Below the pieces are notes generated by a model. That model was given only the letters and a program-made list of their open reading frames with translations. It was not told the origin of the DNA and made no database searches. Made by a program: the position numbers and the translations under genes. From Rheum nobile (lineage: Eukaryota > Streptophyta > Magnoliopsida > Caryophyllales > Polygonaceae), in assembly GCA_027886185.1 (NCBI GenBank), contig WOAB01000056.1, forward strand, positions 8,308,001-8,372,000: a stretch of DNA of 64,000 bases. Reading direction: 5' to 3'. Positions 12,424 through 23,200 of this stretch are shown here, in pieces. The number at the start of each line of letters is the position of its first letter. Position 1 is the first letter of the stretch.

Positions 12424-14847
12424 ATGGTGAACTCCAATGACGGACAGGATACAGGTCGGGTCGATCAACTGGCTACGGCCATTGAGCTATTGGTGGCCAA
12501 TCAGCAACGTTCCGATGAACGTTCAGAAGCGAATTTTGCAGCCATGCGTGATCTGCTCAGTAGAGTGATGCCGTCTCCGTCACCGAACAACCGTGACGAC
12601 CAGAGTACCCTAGCCCAGAAGCAGAAAAAGGGCAAGGGCGTTCTGATATCCGATCCTCCTACGCAGCATCAGCGGAAAGGATCGCAGAAAGAGAGTAGCG
12701 CGTCAAAGAAGAAGGTGCGCTCCAAATCAGCCCAGTTGACAATTCCTGAACGCAACTCTCAGGATGAGGACGAGCAGGACGATGATGAGTCATCTTCAGA
12801 GGAGGATGCACCGGTCGATGACAGTGCCGTCAAACGTCAGAGCAGACGCACAGAACCACATGCTTCCACAAGCAAGCAAGGGAAACACTCCACGGCTCGT
12901 CCAAGTCGACATCAGGTAAATTCTGAAACCTTCAATGTCCATTCTTTTGCTGACCATCAGAGTACTGTTTCTCCTGTTGAGTCAGATTCAGATGAAGGAT
13001 TCCAGGAATTTGATCTTGAGGATGAGGAAGAAGGGGCCTATGGGTTTTCTGCAGGTTATCACCCACCCCTACAGGACCCACCAGAACAGCAGTTTCATCG
13101 TACAGGTTGGGTTCCTCCTCCACAGCAGCCACAGAATCAGGCTGCTTATTACGCTGCACAGGGTCATCCACAGCAATATCAGCAGCAGCGGGTTGCCGGT
13201 CCTCCACGAGCGCAGCGACGGCAACAACTACCAGTTGGACAGCAGCGGCAGGGGATTCCACAACAGAATTTCTATGCTCCCGCTGCAGCCCAACAGCGAT
13301 ACCCACCCCCAGCTACGTATCGCCAAGAAATTAAGGTGAAAATCGAACCCTTCCTTGGTACTTATGATCCTTCTACTTTCATAGATTGGTTGCAGAGTAC
13401 CTGCCATGTTCTTCAACACTATCAATATGAGGAGCATGCGAAGGTAGAGATCGTCACCTTGCATTTCCAAGGAGCAGCGCGCACCTGGTGGAACCGACTG
13501 GTCCAACAGCAGGCACGCATGGGGTGGCCACCTGTGACAGAGTGGCAACAGCTAGTGGCGCTCATGACACGCAAGTACGTGCCGACAACTTACCGAGAGG
13601 ATATGAAGACGGCCATTGCACTTGCTACTCAGGGTCGTGATACGCCACAGGAGTTCTTTGCTCGCTTAGAAGACATGTACTTCAAAGCCGGGGTAAGTGT
13701 TACTCCATCTACTCTACGTACACGTTTTGTCACGGGTTTGTCACAGCCGTACAGGGATCAGGTTGACGTTCTGCCAATCCGAGACCTCAACAACGTAGTA
13801 CATACTGCGCAGAAGCTCTATCTTCAAGCGCAGCGACGTCGACAGCAGCCTTGGCAGTCTTCGTCTTCTCCCTCACCAAGGTATACCTCGAACCCTGTCC
13901 ATTCTTATCGCACTAACTCTTCTTCTAGTTCTGTGCCTAGACAGGATCGTACAGGTATTGCCTCTACTACGACGCCGCGGCCGTCGCCCCCTTCTTCCGC
14001 GCGCCAAAAGCCATCGGCCTCTGCTGAGACAGGCCGTACAGATCGTTCCAGCGGTCGAGAGTGTTACAGATGTGGTGGACGAGGACACTATCAGAAGGAC
14101 TGCCCCAATCAGAAGCGTGTCCTCTACTCCGCCAAAACTGAAGACTACGAGAGCCTCTCGGATGAAGAGGAGAACATCCCGGAGGAGTCTGCAGAGCTGA
14201 CTGATGAGGTGATCCGGCCGAGTGACCATGATACAGACATCATGCATTATGCCTTGGTCACCAGACGCGTCCTCAGCGTCAAGGAAGGAGGTCTGCTTGC
14301 CCAAAGGGAGAATCTGTTTCATTCCCGGTGTCGTATGAAGAATGCGTCGCTGAGTCTGATAATAGATGGCGGGTCGTGCTGCAACATTATAAATGAGAGA
14401 GTCGTCCGCGACTTCAATCTTCAAACGCAGCCACATCCTCAGCCCTACGGTCTGCAGTGGATTTCAGACCAACCAGGTAACAATGTTTCTTTACAGTGTC
14501 CCGTTACTTTTTCCATAGGACCATATACAGACACTGTTTTGTGCGATGTTACCGCCATGGATGCCACCCATATTCTGTTAGGGCGTCCTTGGCTATTTGA
14601 CCATCGCGTCTTCCATGATGGGTTTTTGAACAGTTACATGTTCACTCACCATGGCAAGCGCGTGACGCTCTTACCTATGACTCCGAATGAGATTTTACAG
14701 GACCATGCTATTAGACAGAGGAACAAGGCTATACAGGCTGTAAAGGACGCAGGAAAACCCCCTCCAGAGTCCCCTACAGCCTTCCAGCCGAGTTCCCTAC
14801 AACTTCCTGCAGCATCTTCTTCGGGTACCCAAGGCAACTCAGGATAG
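12424..14847 (+). CDS. gag: gag-protease polyprotein of element C
   Basis: About 807 codons from ATG 12424 (MVNSNDGQ); the frame opens earlier at 12373, but that part is hydrophobic leader. The order is an acidic Q/P-rich N-terminal region, then capsid (about 13330-13840, KIEPFLGTYDPSTFIDWL), then a basic S/P-rich linker. One zinc knuckle follows, CYRCGGRGHYQKDC (14062-14103). The aspartic protease has catalytic D at 14365 within IIDGGSCCN and the later LLGRPW. It ends at TAG 14845-14847, but the same frame continues open into RT. Capsid and protease look complete, so this protein may still be functional. Confidence 0.93.
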   Translation: MVNSNDGQDTGRVDQLATAIELLVANQQRSDERSEANFAAMRDLLSRVMPSPSPNNRDDQSTLAQKQKKGKGVLISDPPTQHQRKGSQKESSASKKKVRSKSAQLTIPERNSQDEDEQDDDESSSEEDAPVDDSAVKRQSRRTEPHASTSKQGKHSTARPSRHQVNSETFNVHSFADHQSTVSPVESDSDEGFQEFDLEDEEEGAYGFSAGYHPPLQDPPEQQFHRTGWVPPPQQPQNQAAYYAAQGHPQQYQQQRVAGPPRAQRRQQLPVGQQRQGIPQQNFYAPAAAQQRYPPPATYRQEIKVKIEPFLGTYDPSTFIDWLQSTCHVLQHYQYEEHAKVEIVTLHFQGAARTWWNRLVQQQARMGWPPVTEWQQLVALMTRKYVPTTYREDMKTAIALATQGRDTPQEFFARLEDMYFKAGVSVTPSTLRTRFVTGLSQPYRDQVDVLPIRDLNNVVHTAQKLYLQAQRRRQQPWQSSSSPSPRYTSNPVHSYRTNSSSSSVPRQDRTGIASTTTPRPSPPSSARQKPSASAETGRTDRSSGRECYRCGGRGHYQKDCPNQKRVLYSAKTEDYESLSDEEENIPEESAELTDEVIRPSDHDTDIMHYALVTRRVLSVKEGGLLAQRENLFHSRCRMKNASLSLIIDGGSCCNIINERVVRDFNLQTQPHPQPYGLQWISDQPGNNVSLQCPVTFSIGPYTDTVLCDVTAMDATHILLGRPWLFDHRVFHDGFLNSYMFTHHGKRVTLLPMTPNEILQDHAIRQRNKAIQAVKDAGKPPPESPTAFQPSSLQLPAASSSGTQGNSG

Positions 14848-14853
14848 GTAAGT
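14845..14853 (+). other. TAG between protease and RT, overlapping a splice-donor-like GTAAGT
   Basis: The only stop between gag-PR and pol. The frame stays open on both sides down to 17877. The bases read GGATAG then GTAAGTG, a strong donor match, and CAACAG|GTGCC near 14904 looks like an acceptor. Splicing there would keep the TAG, so it would not restore the frame. It is either a CAG to TAG mutation or a read-through stop. Confidence 0.6.
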
Positions 14854-17800
14854 GACCAGCCCATTAGTCTTAAATTTCCTCACTGTAGTGGTAATGGTCA
14901 ACAGGTGCCTTCTGGAGTCCATCATCAGAAGGGTGGACAAGGTAGTTCTGCGCTGAAAGGCACTTGTGAGCAGCGCCTTCTCTTGGCGCGACGCCGAAAG
15001 GTTTCCAACGTCATCCAAGGCAAGTCTCCCTGTTTCCTACTCATTGCTCTTCCTACTGCCCTACCTGTTTCAGAGTCCGCACTTCCCTCTTGTATTTTGT
15101 CAATTTTGCAGGAGTTTCAGGATGTGATGCCGGACGAGTTGCCAGATGGTCTTCCACCACTTCGTGGCATTGAGCACCAGATCGATTTTGTACCAGGAGC
15201 TACTCTTCCCAACCGAGCTGCCTACCGAACTTCTCCAGAGGAAACAAAGGAGTTGCAAAAGCAGGTGCAAGAACTGTTGGAGAAGGGGTATGTGCGCGAG
15301 TCTCTTAGCCCGTGCGCTGTTCCCGTCCTATTGGTGCCTAAGAAGGACGGTTCTTGGAGGATGTGCGTGGATTGCCGTGCCATCAACCAGATCACCGTCA
15401 AATACAGACATTCCATTCCTCGACTCGACGACATGCTTGACGAGCTGCATGGAGCGCAGTTCTTCAGCAAGATTGATCTGAAGAGCGGCTATCATCAGAT
15501 TCGCATGAAGGAGGGGGACGAGTGGAAGACGGCTTTCAAGACGAAGTATGGTCTGTATGAGTGGCTAGTCATGCCATTTGGACTGACCAATGCTCCTTCT
15601 ACGTTCATGAGGCTGATGAACCATGTCTTGAGAGCTTTTCTGGAGTGTTTGAGAGTAGAGAGCTTATACGCCAATCTTGGCAAGTGTGTATTTTGTTCTC
15701 CTTCTACAAACTTCCTAGGTTTCGTCGTCAACAAGGACGGCCTACAGGTGGATGCAGAAAAGATCCGCGCTATCCAGGAGTGGCCGACGCCAGCTACTCC
15801 TACTCAGGTACGTTCGTTTTTGGGTTTGGCTGGTTTTTATCGACGGTTTGTTCGTGATTTCAGCACTATAGCCGCCCCATTACACGAGCTGACCAAGAAG
15901 GCAGCGTCTATCACTTGGCTTCCACGGCATGATGCTGCTTTTGCCGCCCTGAAGGATGCCTTGTGCCACGCGCCACTGCTGCAGCTTCCTGACTTCACCC
16001 GTCGGTTCGAGGTGGAATGCGACGCTTCTGATTTCGGCATCGGAGGTGTCTTGCTGCAGGAAAAGAGGCCGATTGCCTATTTTTCAGAGAAGTTGGCAGG
16101 TGCACAGCTGAACTACCCGACGTACGACAAGGAGTTGTACGCGCTGATTCGGGTTCTGAAGACGTGGCAGCACTATCTGTGGCCTGCAGAGTTCGTGATT
16201 CACTCAGATCATGCAGCTCTTAGTTATCTGCGCAGCCAGACGACTCTTAACAGACGCCACGCTCGCTGGGTTGAGTTCATAGAGACGTTCCCCTACCTCA
16301 TTGTTCACAAGAAAGGTAAGGAGAATGTGGTAGCCGACGCCCTTTCTCGCAGGTACGTCCTCATTACTCAGCTTCAGTCTCAGTTATTTGGGTTTGCATT
16401 GCTCAAGGATCTTTATGCTGTTGATCCTTTCTTTTCTACATTCTATGAGCAATGTAAATCCACTGGTCGTGAACATGCTACGTATTTCCTTGATGACGGA
16501 TTTCTGTACAAAGGTGGGAAGCTTTGCGTTCCTTCATCCTCTGTCAGAAATTTGCTGATTGAGGAAGCACATAGTCGTGGTCACTTTGGCGTGTCGAAGA
16601 CGCTGGCAGCACTTCGCGAACACTTCTTCTGGCCTAAAATGGCCAACAATGTTACGAAGTATTGTCAGAGTTGTGTGACATGCCATAAGGCTAAGGCCAG
16701 GTCTAGTCCGCATGGTCTCTACACGCCTCTGCCGATTCCAGCTGGCCCGTGGGAAGATCTATCCATGGATTTTATCACTGGGTTGCCTATGTCTCGGCGT
16801 GGTAGAGATTCTATATTTGTGGTCGTAGACAGGTTCTCTAAGATGGCACACTTCATTGCCTGTAAGAACACTAGTAACGCCACTGACGTTGCTACTCTGT
16901 TCTTCGACAATGTCGTGAGACTGCACGGTATTCCGCGCACTATTGTTAGTGATCGGGACACCAAGTTCGTCGGCCATTTCTGGAGAACCTTGTGGGGTAA
17001 GCTCGGTACTAAACTCCTATTTTCTACGAGCTACCACCCACAGACGGATGGTCAGACAGAGGTGACCAACCGCACTCTTGGAGCCCTCCTTCGGACGGTT
17101 CTGAAGAGTAACCCACGCCGGTGGGAGGACTTACTGTCTACTGTGGAGTTTTCTTATAACAGGTGCAGGCACAGCGCGACTAAACTCACCCCGTTCGAAG
17201 TTGTCTACGGACGCAACCCGCTGACGCCGCTGGACTTGACTCCCTTTCCTAGGAAGGATACAGACAGCACCACAGCTGACAGATTGGCCAATCACATCAA
17301 GGAACTGCACACTCGGACGCGCACCCAGCTGGAGCGCAGAGCAGCACAGTATGCGGCCCAGAAGAACAAAGGACGACACAGGATTGTCTTTGCTCCTGGC
17401 GACTTGGTTTGGCTTCACTTGCAGAAGGAGCGTTTTCCTTCCAACCGGAAGTCTAAGCTCGACCAAAGGGGTGATGGACCATTCCGTGTTGTCAAGGCCA
17501 TCAATGACAACGCCTACCAGCTAGAGCTCCCAGACAAGTATGGTGTTCACCCAACCTTCAATGTTGCTGATCTATCACCGTACGTGGAGCCAGAGTATGA
17601 TGAGGGTGAAGCGGGGACGCTTCACACTCAAGTGGGGGAGGATGATGTGACCTCGCCTACCATGACAGCTGCAGACGAGGAGGAGGCTATGAGTCTTAGG
17701 TCCGCAGGTCCCATTACTAGAGCACGAGCCAAAGCTATTCAAGATGCGACTCAATCACTGGTGACCAGACTCGTAGCAGGTCAGGGACGTCCAACTACAG

Positions 17801-17877
17801 ATAAGGGATCCATTCTGAGTTTAGTGACAGTTGGGACGTCTACACAGTCTGCAGAGATCCCGGAGCTTACAGATTAG
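14848..17877 (+). pseudogene. pol: RT-RNase H-integrase polyprotein of element C, RT catalytic block deleted
   Basis: Open from the codon after TAG 14845; the first ATG is at 14905. RT has its first catalytic D at 15475 (FSKIDLKSGYHQ) and MPFGLTNAPSTF. Then about 29 residues are missing at 15640-15645 compared with element A, including all of YFDDILVYS, so reverse transcription cannot work. RNase H keeps ECDAS (D 16021). Integrase has an HHCC finger (H 16570, H 16582, one residue shorter between the histidines than in A and E) and the DDE triad at D 16768, D 16951 and E 17059. GPFRVVKAI and HPTFNVADLSPYV form the C-terminal domain. The frame then crosses the polypurine tract and runs 78 codons into the 3' LTR. 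Confidence 0.93.
17630..17642 (+). other. Polypurine tract of element C, inside the pol frame
   Basis: AAGTGGGGGAGGA directly abuts the 3' LTR and also encodes part of the peptide QVGEDD. The same layout is seen in A and E. Confidence 0.85.
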
Positions 17878-18503
17878 AGATATTGATCGCTATTCGCCTA
17901 GTTATCGATATTTCTGATTTATGACATTTATCAGTATTTTTCCCGGATATTATTTATTATTATTTTCAGCATTTTTAGGGAGTTTAGGAGGTCATTTCTA
18001 TACTTAGAATGACCAAAATTCCTTAGGGTATTTTTAGTATTTTATTTGTTTTATTTTTAATCTTTTTGGTTAAGGAAAAGGAAGAGTCTTCCTTTTACTT
18101 AACCTAGCTTGTAGTTCCCTTTCTTCTTCACGTTAATATTACAGACTTATTGTTGAGAGAAACTCCAATTGAGCCTCCATTAACGTCCTCCTTGATTCTC
18201 TTGGTTGAGCTTGCTCCCTCGCGTTTCTGCCATTAATTCCGCTAGATCTAGGTCGAGCTTGCTCCCTTCTTCTAATCCACTTCAAAATCTCCATCCTTTT
18301 CCAGCCCTAAACTGGTCGTGGCCCCCTTCACCCATACGGTCAACCCCTCAAATTTCTATCGCTTCCGCAATTGCTTCCGCCTCGCCGTCGTCTTGCAATC
18401 TCCATCAACGCAGACGCCTATTCAAGGAGTTGTTTCGCCCCACTACGGATTCACCACGATCTCATCCGGGACTTGAGACCTTCTTCATAGCAAGGTCACA
18501 TCA
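17643..18503 (+). repeat. 3' LTR of element C
   Basis: 861 bp, the same length as the 5' LTR, with five substitutions. Bases 17643-17877 encode the end of pol. Confidence 0.97.
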
Positions 18504-18912
18504 GGTTGGCTGGTGTCATCCGTCCTATACGTCATATCAGTGGTTAGTCCCCGAAGACTTGAAGTAATCAATCGAAGAAGAGGCTTGCAGTTGAAGATTT
18601 GAGTGTCAGTGTTTTAAGGTTGTTAAGTATTACTTTAATATATATTCTTATAACCTAGTCTTGTACTAGGGTTTAATTAAAAGTCTTCCGCTGTAATTTC
18701 ACTCTGTTGTAAAATCGTCATTCTCATTTTTACGAGAAGTCTGTTAATAAGAGGTTGAGTTTTCATTTAAATAGGTCTTCCGTTGTTTAATCTTTCGTTA
18801 TTTAATATACTTATTTAAGCTTAATTGTTCCGATTAAAGCATACGGTGACTGGACAGTAACGTCTGAGGTCACTGGCGTGTGACACGACCGATATAAGTC
18901 GGGGGTGTTACA
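18504..18912 (+). repeat. 3' LTR of element B, second part, with right TSD of C
   Basis: Starts with the GGTTG duplicate (18504-18508) and then continues the B LTR (GCTGGTGTCATCCGTCC) to GGGGGTGTTACA. Together with 7813-9798 it makes a 2390-bp LTR. Confidence 0.95.
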
Positions 18913-18917
18913 GACGC

Positions 18918-20200
18918 AGGGCTCATCAATCCAGGCTCCTTCCACCCTCCCCTTGGTGATCCCATTGGACTCTAAGATAGGCCAGCGGACTGGATCCCAC
19001 CTCCACTCCAACCAGTCAGACAACAGCATCGCGTTATGGTCGACAACACACATGACTCTCGTGGCCAACACCACGAGGACATGGCGCGTTACTTTCGTCG
19101 CCAAAACAATGCACCTGTTCAAAGATGAAGGCAAGGACGCGCTGAGTACAATGCGCCTCCTAGGGGCTTCGTCACTGAAGATGTCCTGGCGCGTCAAGTT
19201 CGACGTCCTCATCATCGCGCTGAGGAAGTTGCACGCGCTTATGCGCCACACCCTGCTCAACACATACGAAGGCTTAGCCTCCATGAGATAAAAGTTAAAA
19301 TTGAGCATTTCTTTGGAGAATATGATCCCGCCGTGTTTCTTGAGTGGGTGCAGGCTACATAATATACGTTGCGATATTGTCGCGTCCTCACAGAGGAGCA
19401 TGTTGACGCGGCAACGTTCCATTTAAGAGGAGCTGCACGCGTTTGGTACCACAGGTTCGTGGACGATCGCGTTCGTCGACACCTTGCTCCCATCACGGAG
19501 TGACACCAGCTCGTGTATGTCATGACACAGAAGTACGTGCCATCGGACTACAAAAATCAAATGCAAATGGAGATCGCAATGGCGCGTCAAGGCTCCAAAA
19601 CACCTCTGGAGTTCTTCTCTCAGTTGGAGGACATGTACTACAAAGCCAGCATCAGTGTCGCCCCATCCACACTACGAACGAAATTTCTGAGTGGATTGAA
19701 TGTGTCCATCCGTGACCAACTCGAGATATTGCCAATCAAGGATCTGAATACCTTGACTCACACCGCGATGCAAATCCACAACCAACAAACGCGTCGTCGG
19801 CAATCCTCTTGGCAAACTCCGGGTCAAAGAAGGTATGATTCTAACTCTGGTCAATCCCCTTCTACTAATGTGCGCGGTCCACCCACAGGAACCACCGCGC
19901 CAAATCAAAGCCGACAGGGGAAGATCGCCATAACACCCAGCAATGCTCCTCGCGCGACGCCAACAAAGGGCACATCACCAACTCCAGAGCGCGCGCGTGA
20001 CTTGGAGTGTTTCAAGTGTGGAGGAAGAGGGCACTACAAGAGAGATTGCCCAAACAACAAGAAAGTCCTCTTCTCAAGCATCGCTGCTGGATATGAGTCT
20101 TATGAGGAGGACGACACACCCCTTGAGACCATCGAGGAAGGATTCGAAGATGACGAGGAGGCTTACACCTGTGAGGCCACCGCGCTACATGAAGGCACAC
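18918..20200 (+). pseudogene. gag: gag, C-terminal part, element A
   Basis: Resumes the frame broken at 1649. It holds the capsid (KVKIEHFFGEYDP near 19288) and one zinc knuckle, CFKCGGRGHYKRDC at 20008-20049, and aligns along its length with the gag of element C. Four nonsense codons lie in frame: TAA 18973, TGA 19126, TAA 19360 and TGA 19501. The last replaces a Trp codon that is intact in C (TEWQQLV). Each can be explained by one C to T or G to A change. The protein cannot be made from this copy. Short plus-strand frames at 18905-19291 and 19443-19715 are out of phase and not genes. Confidence 0.9.
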
Positions 20201-23200
20201 CACTGAGCCTTGTCACGCGACGTCTCCTCACTGTCAAGGAAGCCACCCTTGTCGACCAACGCGAGAATCTATTCCACACGTGTTGCTTGGTCAAGATCAC
20301 GTCCTTGAGTGTCATCATTGATGGAGGCAGCTGTTGCAATATCATCAATGAAAAGGTGGTCAACCATTTCAACCTGCCAACCACTCCTCACCCACAACCA
20401 TATGGGCTACAATGGATTTTATCGAGTTCTGGTAATACTGTAACTCGTCAATGTCTTATTTCTTTCTCCATTGGTCAATACACAGATTCAGTCCTTTGTA
20501 ATGTCATTGTAATGGACGCCACACATCTTTTGTTAGGGCGCCCATGGCAATTCGACAGGCGCGTTCTTCACGATGGCTATTTAAACATGTATGTGTTTAA
20601 TTACCACGGGAAACACATCACGCTCTTACCTATGTCTCCTCATGAGATTCTACAGGACCAGGTTGAGCGTGATCGACAGAAGGCTTTGGAAGGAGCCAAG
20701 ACCGCGTCAAATCAGACGCGTTCCAAACCAGACCAGGGGACTTCTACCAGCACCCATGACCCAAGTAGTAGAAGAACGCGTTCTCCCAAAGGGCACGAAG
20801 GAGTTTCCAATCACAAAGAGCCCAATGAGAGAACGCGTAGACATGATGGTACACCAGACGTGTTAAAAGGAAAATGTGAGCACATATTGCTTCTTGCCCG
20901 CCCAAGCGACCTCACTGCTACCTTAAGCGGCAAAGCACCATGTTTCCTTTTAGTGCCCACGCGTTGCAACCCAAAGATCCCCATCACGGAAGCTTTGCCG
21001 AGCGCGATCTCTAAGCTGCTCGATGAGTTCAATGACTTATTCCCAAAGGAGCTTCCCCAAGGCCTTCCACCTTTACGAGGCATTGAGCACCAAATTGATT
21101 TGGTGCCTAGTGCCTCTCTGCCAAATCGCACTGGCCCAGATGAAACCAAGGAGCTACAACGCCAAGTGCAAGAACTTCTGGATCACGGCTACGTAAGGGA
21201 ATCTCTAAGCCCTTGCACGGTCCCCGTGATCCTAGTGCCAAAAAAAGATGGCTCATGGCGCATGTGTGTCGACTGTCGTGCCATCAATCAGATCACAGTG
21301 AAGTACATGTACCCTATACCGCGCCTCGACGACATGCTCGATGAGCTGCATGGCACGACCCACTTCACCAAGATTGACTTGAAGATCGGATATCACCAGA
21401 TTCACATGAAAGAGGGTAATGAATGGAAGACTGCGTTCAAAACCAAATATGGGCTTTATGAATGGCTAGTCATGCCTTTTGGTCTCACCAACGCGCCAAG
21501 CACGTTCATGAGGCTCATGAACCATGTGTTGAGGGAATTTCTGGGGAAATTTGTTGTCGTGTACTTTGATGATATTCTGGTGTACTCGCGTAGTTTAGAC
21601 AATCATGTAAAGCACCTTAGGCTTGTGTTAGAGTGCTTGAAACGCGAAAAATTATATGCCAACCTTGGCAAGTGTTGTTTTGCATCTGACACTACAAACT
21701 TTCTGGGCTACGTGGTCTCCAAAGATGGACTCCGCGTAGATATAGACAAAGTAAAGGCCATCCGAGATTGGCCAACACCCACAACACCAACAATGGTTAG
21801 AAGCTTCCTTGGCTTGGCATGCTTCTACAGAAGATTTGTTCGCGACTTCAGCTCCATCGCCGCGCCACTCCATGAGTTCACAAAGAAAGGCACCGCGGTG
21901 AATTGGAAGGAGACTCACAATCACGCGTTCAACGCGTTGAAAGAGGCCTTGTGCAACGCGCCACTGCTTCAACTACCAGACTTCACCAAGCACTTTGAAG
22001 TGGAATGTGACGCGTCAAATGTGGGGATTGGTGGCGTCCTCCACCAAGAGAAGAGGCCCATCGCGTTCTTCAGCGAGAAGCTCACCGGAGCAACTTTGAA
22101 TTACCCCACCTACGACAAGGAGCTTTACGCTCTTGTCCGCGTACTCAAGACATGGCAACACTATCTCTGGCCACGTGAGTTCGTAATCCACTCAGACCAC
22201 GCAGCCATCAGCTATCTGAAGAGTCAAGCCCACCTAAACCGCTGCCATGCTCGTTGGGTAGAATTCATGGAGACGTTTCCCTACGTTGTTGTGCATAAAA
22301 AAGGTAAGGAGAATGTGGTCGCCGACGCCCTTTCTCGCAGGTATGTTCTCCTTACTCATCTTCAATCTAAACTCCTTGGCTTCGCGTTGATTAAATATCT
22401 ATATTTGATTGATCCATTCTTTAAGCAAATTGTAGAACACTGCCTTAGGGACCGCGAGTTTGAGAGGTATTTCTTTCATGAGGGGTATCTTTACAAAGCT
22501 GGGCACCTGTGCATTCCTAGATCACCCATTAGGAAACTCCTCATCCAAGAAGCCCATGAAAGACGCGGTCATTTTGGGGTTACCAAGACTCTAGCTGCTC
22601 TTCGCGAGCATTTCTTTTGGCCGCGCATGACCACTCAGGTGATGCGATATTGTACAAGTTGTGTCACGTGTCAACACACAAAATCTAGTTCCCATCCCTA
22701 TGGTCTCTACACGCCATTACCCATCCCATTAGGCCCTTGGGAAGATTTGTCCATGGACTTCATCACAGGTTTGCCTCTCTCTCGTAAGGGTAAAGATTCA
22801 ATATTTGTAGTTGTGGACAGGTTTTCAAAAATGGCCCATTTCATCGCGTGTAAGACCACACACACTGCTAGTGAAATCGCCGCGTTGTTCTTTGACCACG
22901 TGGTCCGTTTACATGGGATACCTAGGTCTGTCGTTAGTGATCGCGATACAAAATTCGTTGGCCTTTTCTGGAGAACACTCTAGGGGAAGTTGGGTACCAA
23001 ACTTTTGTATTCAACTAGCTACCACCCACAAACAGATGGCCAAACTGAGGTGACCAATCGAACCCTAGGAGCACTCCTTAGGACCATGCTCAAATCCAAC
23101 CCAAAGCGTTGGGAAGACTTACTTGCAATTGTTGAGTTTTCTTACAACAGGTCCAGGCACTCCGCGACAAAGCTCACCCCATTCGAGGTGGTCTATGGAA

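Larger units (their letters stand above)
9799..18503 (+). mobile_element. Ty3/gypsy element C (CRM-like chromovirus), young, RT-defective
   Basis: An 8705-bp element with 861-bp LTRs, ends TGATGTGACC...GGTCACATCA and perfect 5-bp TSDs. I counted five differences between the two LTRs (about 0.6 percent), so it is the youngest dated insertion here. It has two open frames, gag-PR and RT-RH-IN, in the same frame and separated by one TAG. The RT frame lacks its catalytic YFDD block, so this copy needed RT from elsewhere or lost the block late. Confidence 0.97.
1650..18912 (+). mobile_element. Ty3/gypsy element B, gag-only, non-autonomous, long LTRs
   Basis: Starts TGTAATATCC and ends GGTGTTACA. 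It has a 5' LTR of 2422 bp, a primer site, one gag gene with two zinc knuckles, about 1.7 kb of non-coding internal DNA, a polypurine tract and a 3' LTR of about 2390 bp split by element C. No protease, RT, RNase H or integrase is visible, so it must have used enzymes from another element. It lies within the gag of element A. LTR divergence is roughly 2-3 percent by eye, older than C. The lineage within Ty3/gypsy (Tekay or Retand-like) is uncertain. Confidence 0.92.

Noticed and set aside
13873..14436. 187-codon minus-strand frame
   Set aside because: Antisense shadow of the gag-protease gene of element C.
18811..19422. 203-codon minus-strand frame
   Set aside because: Crosses the junction of the B LTR and the gag of A, so it cannot be an old gene.
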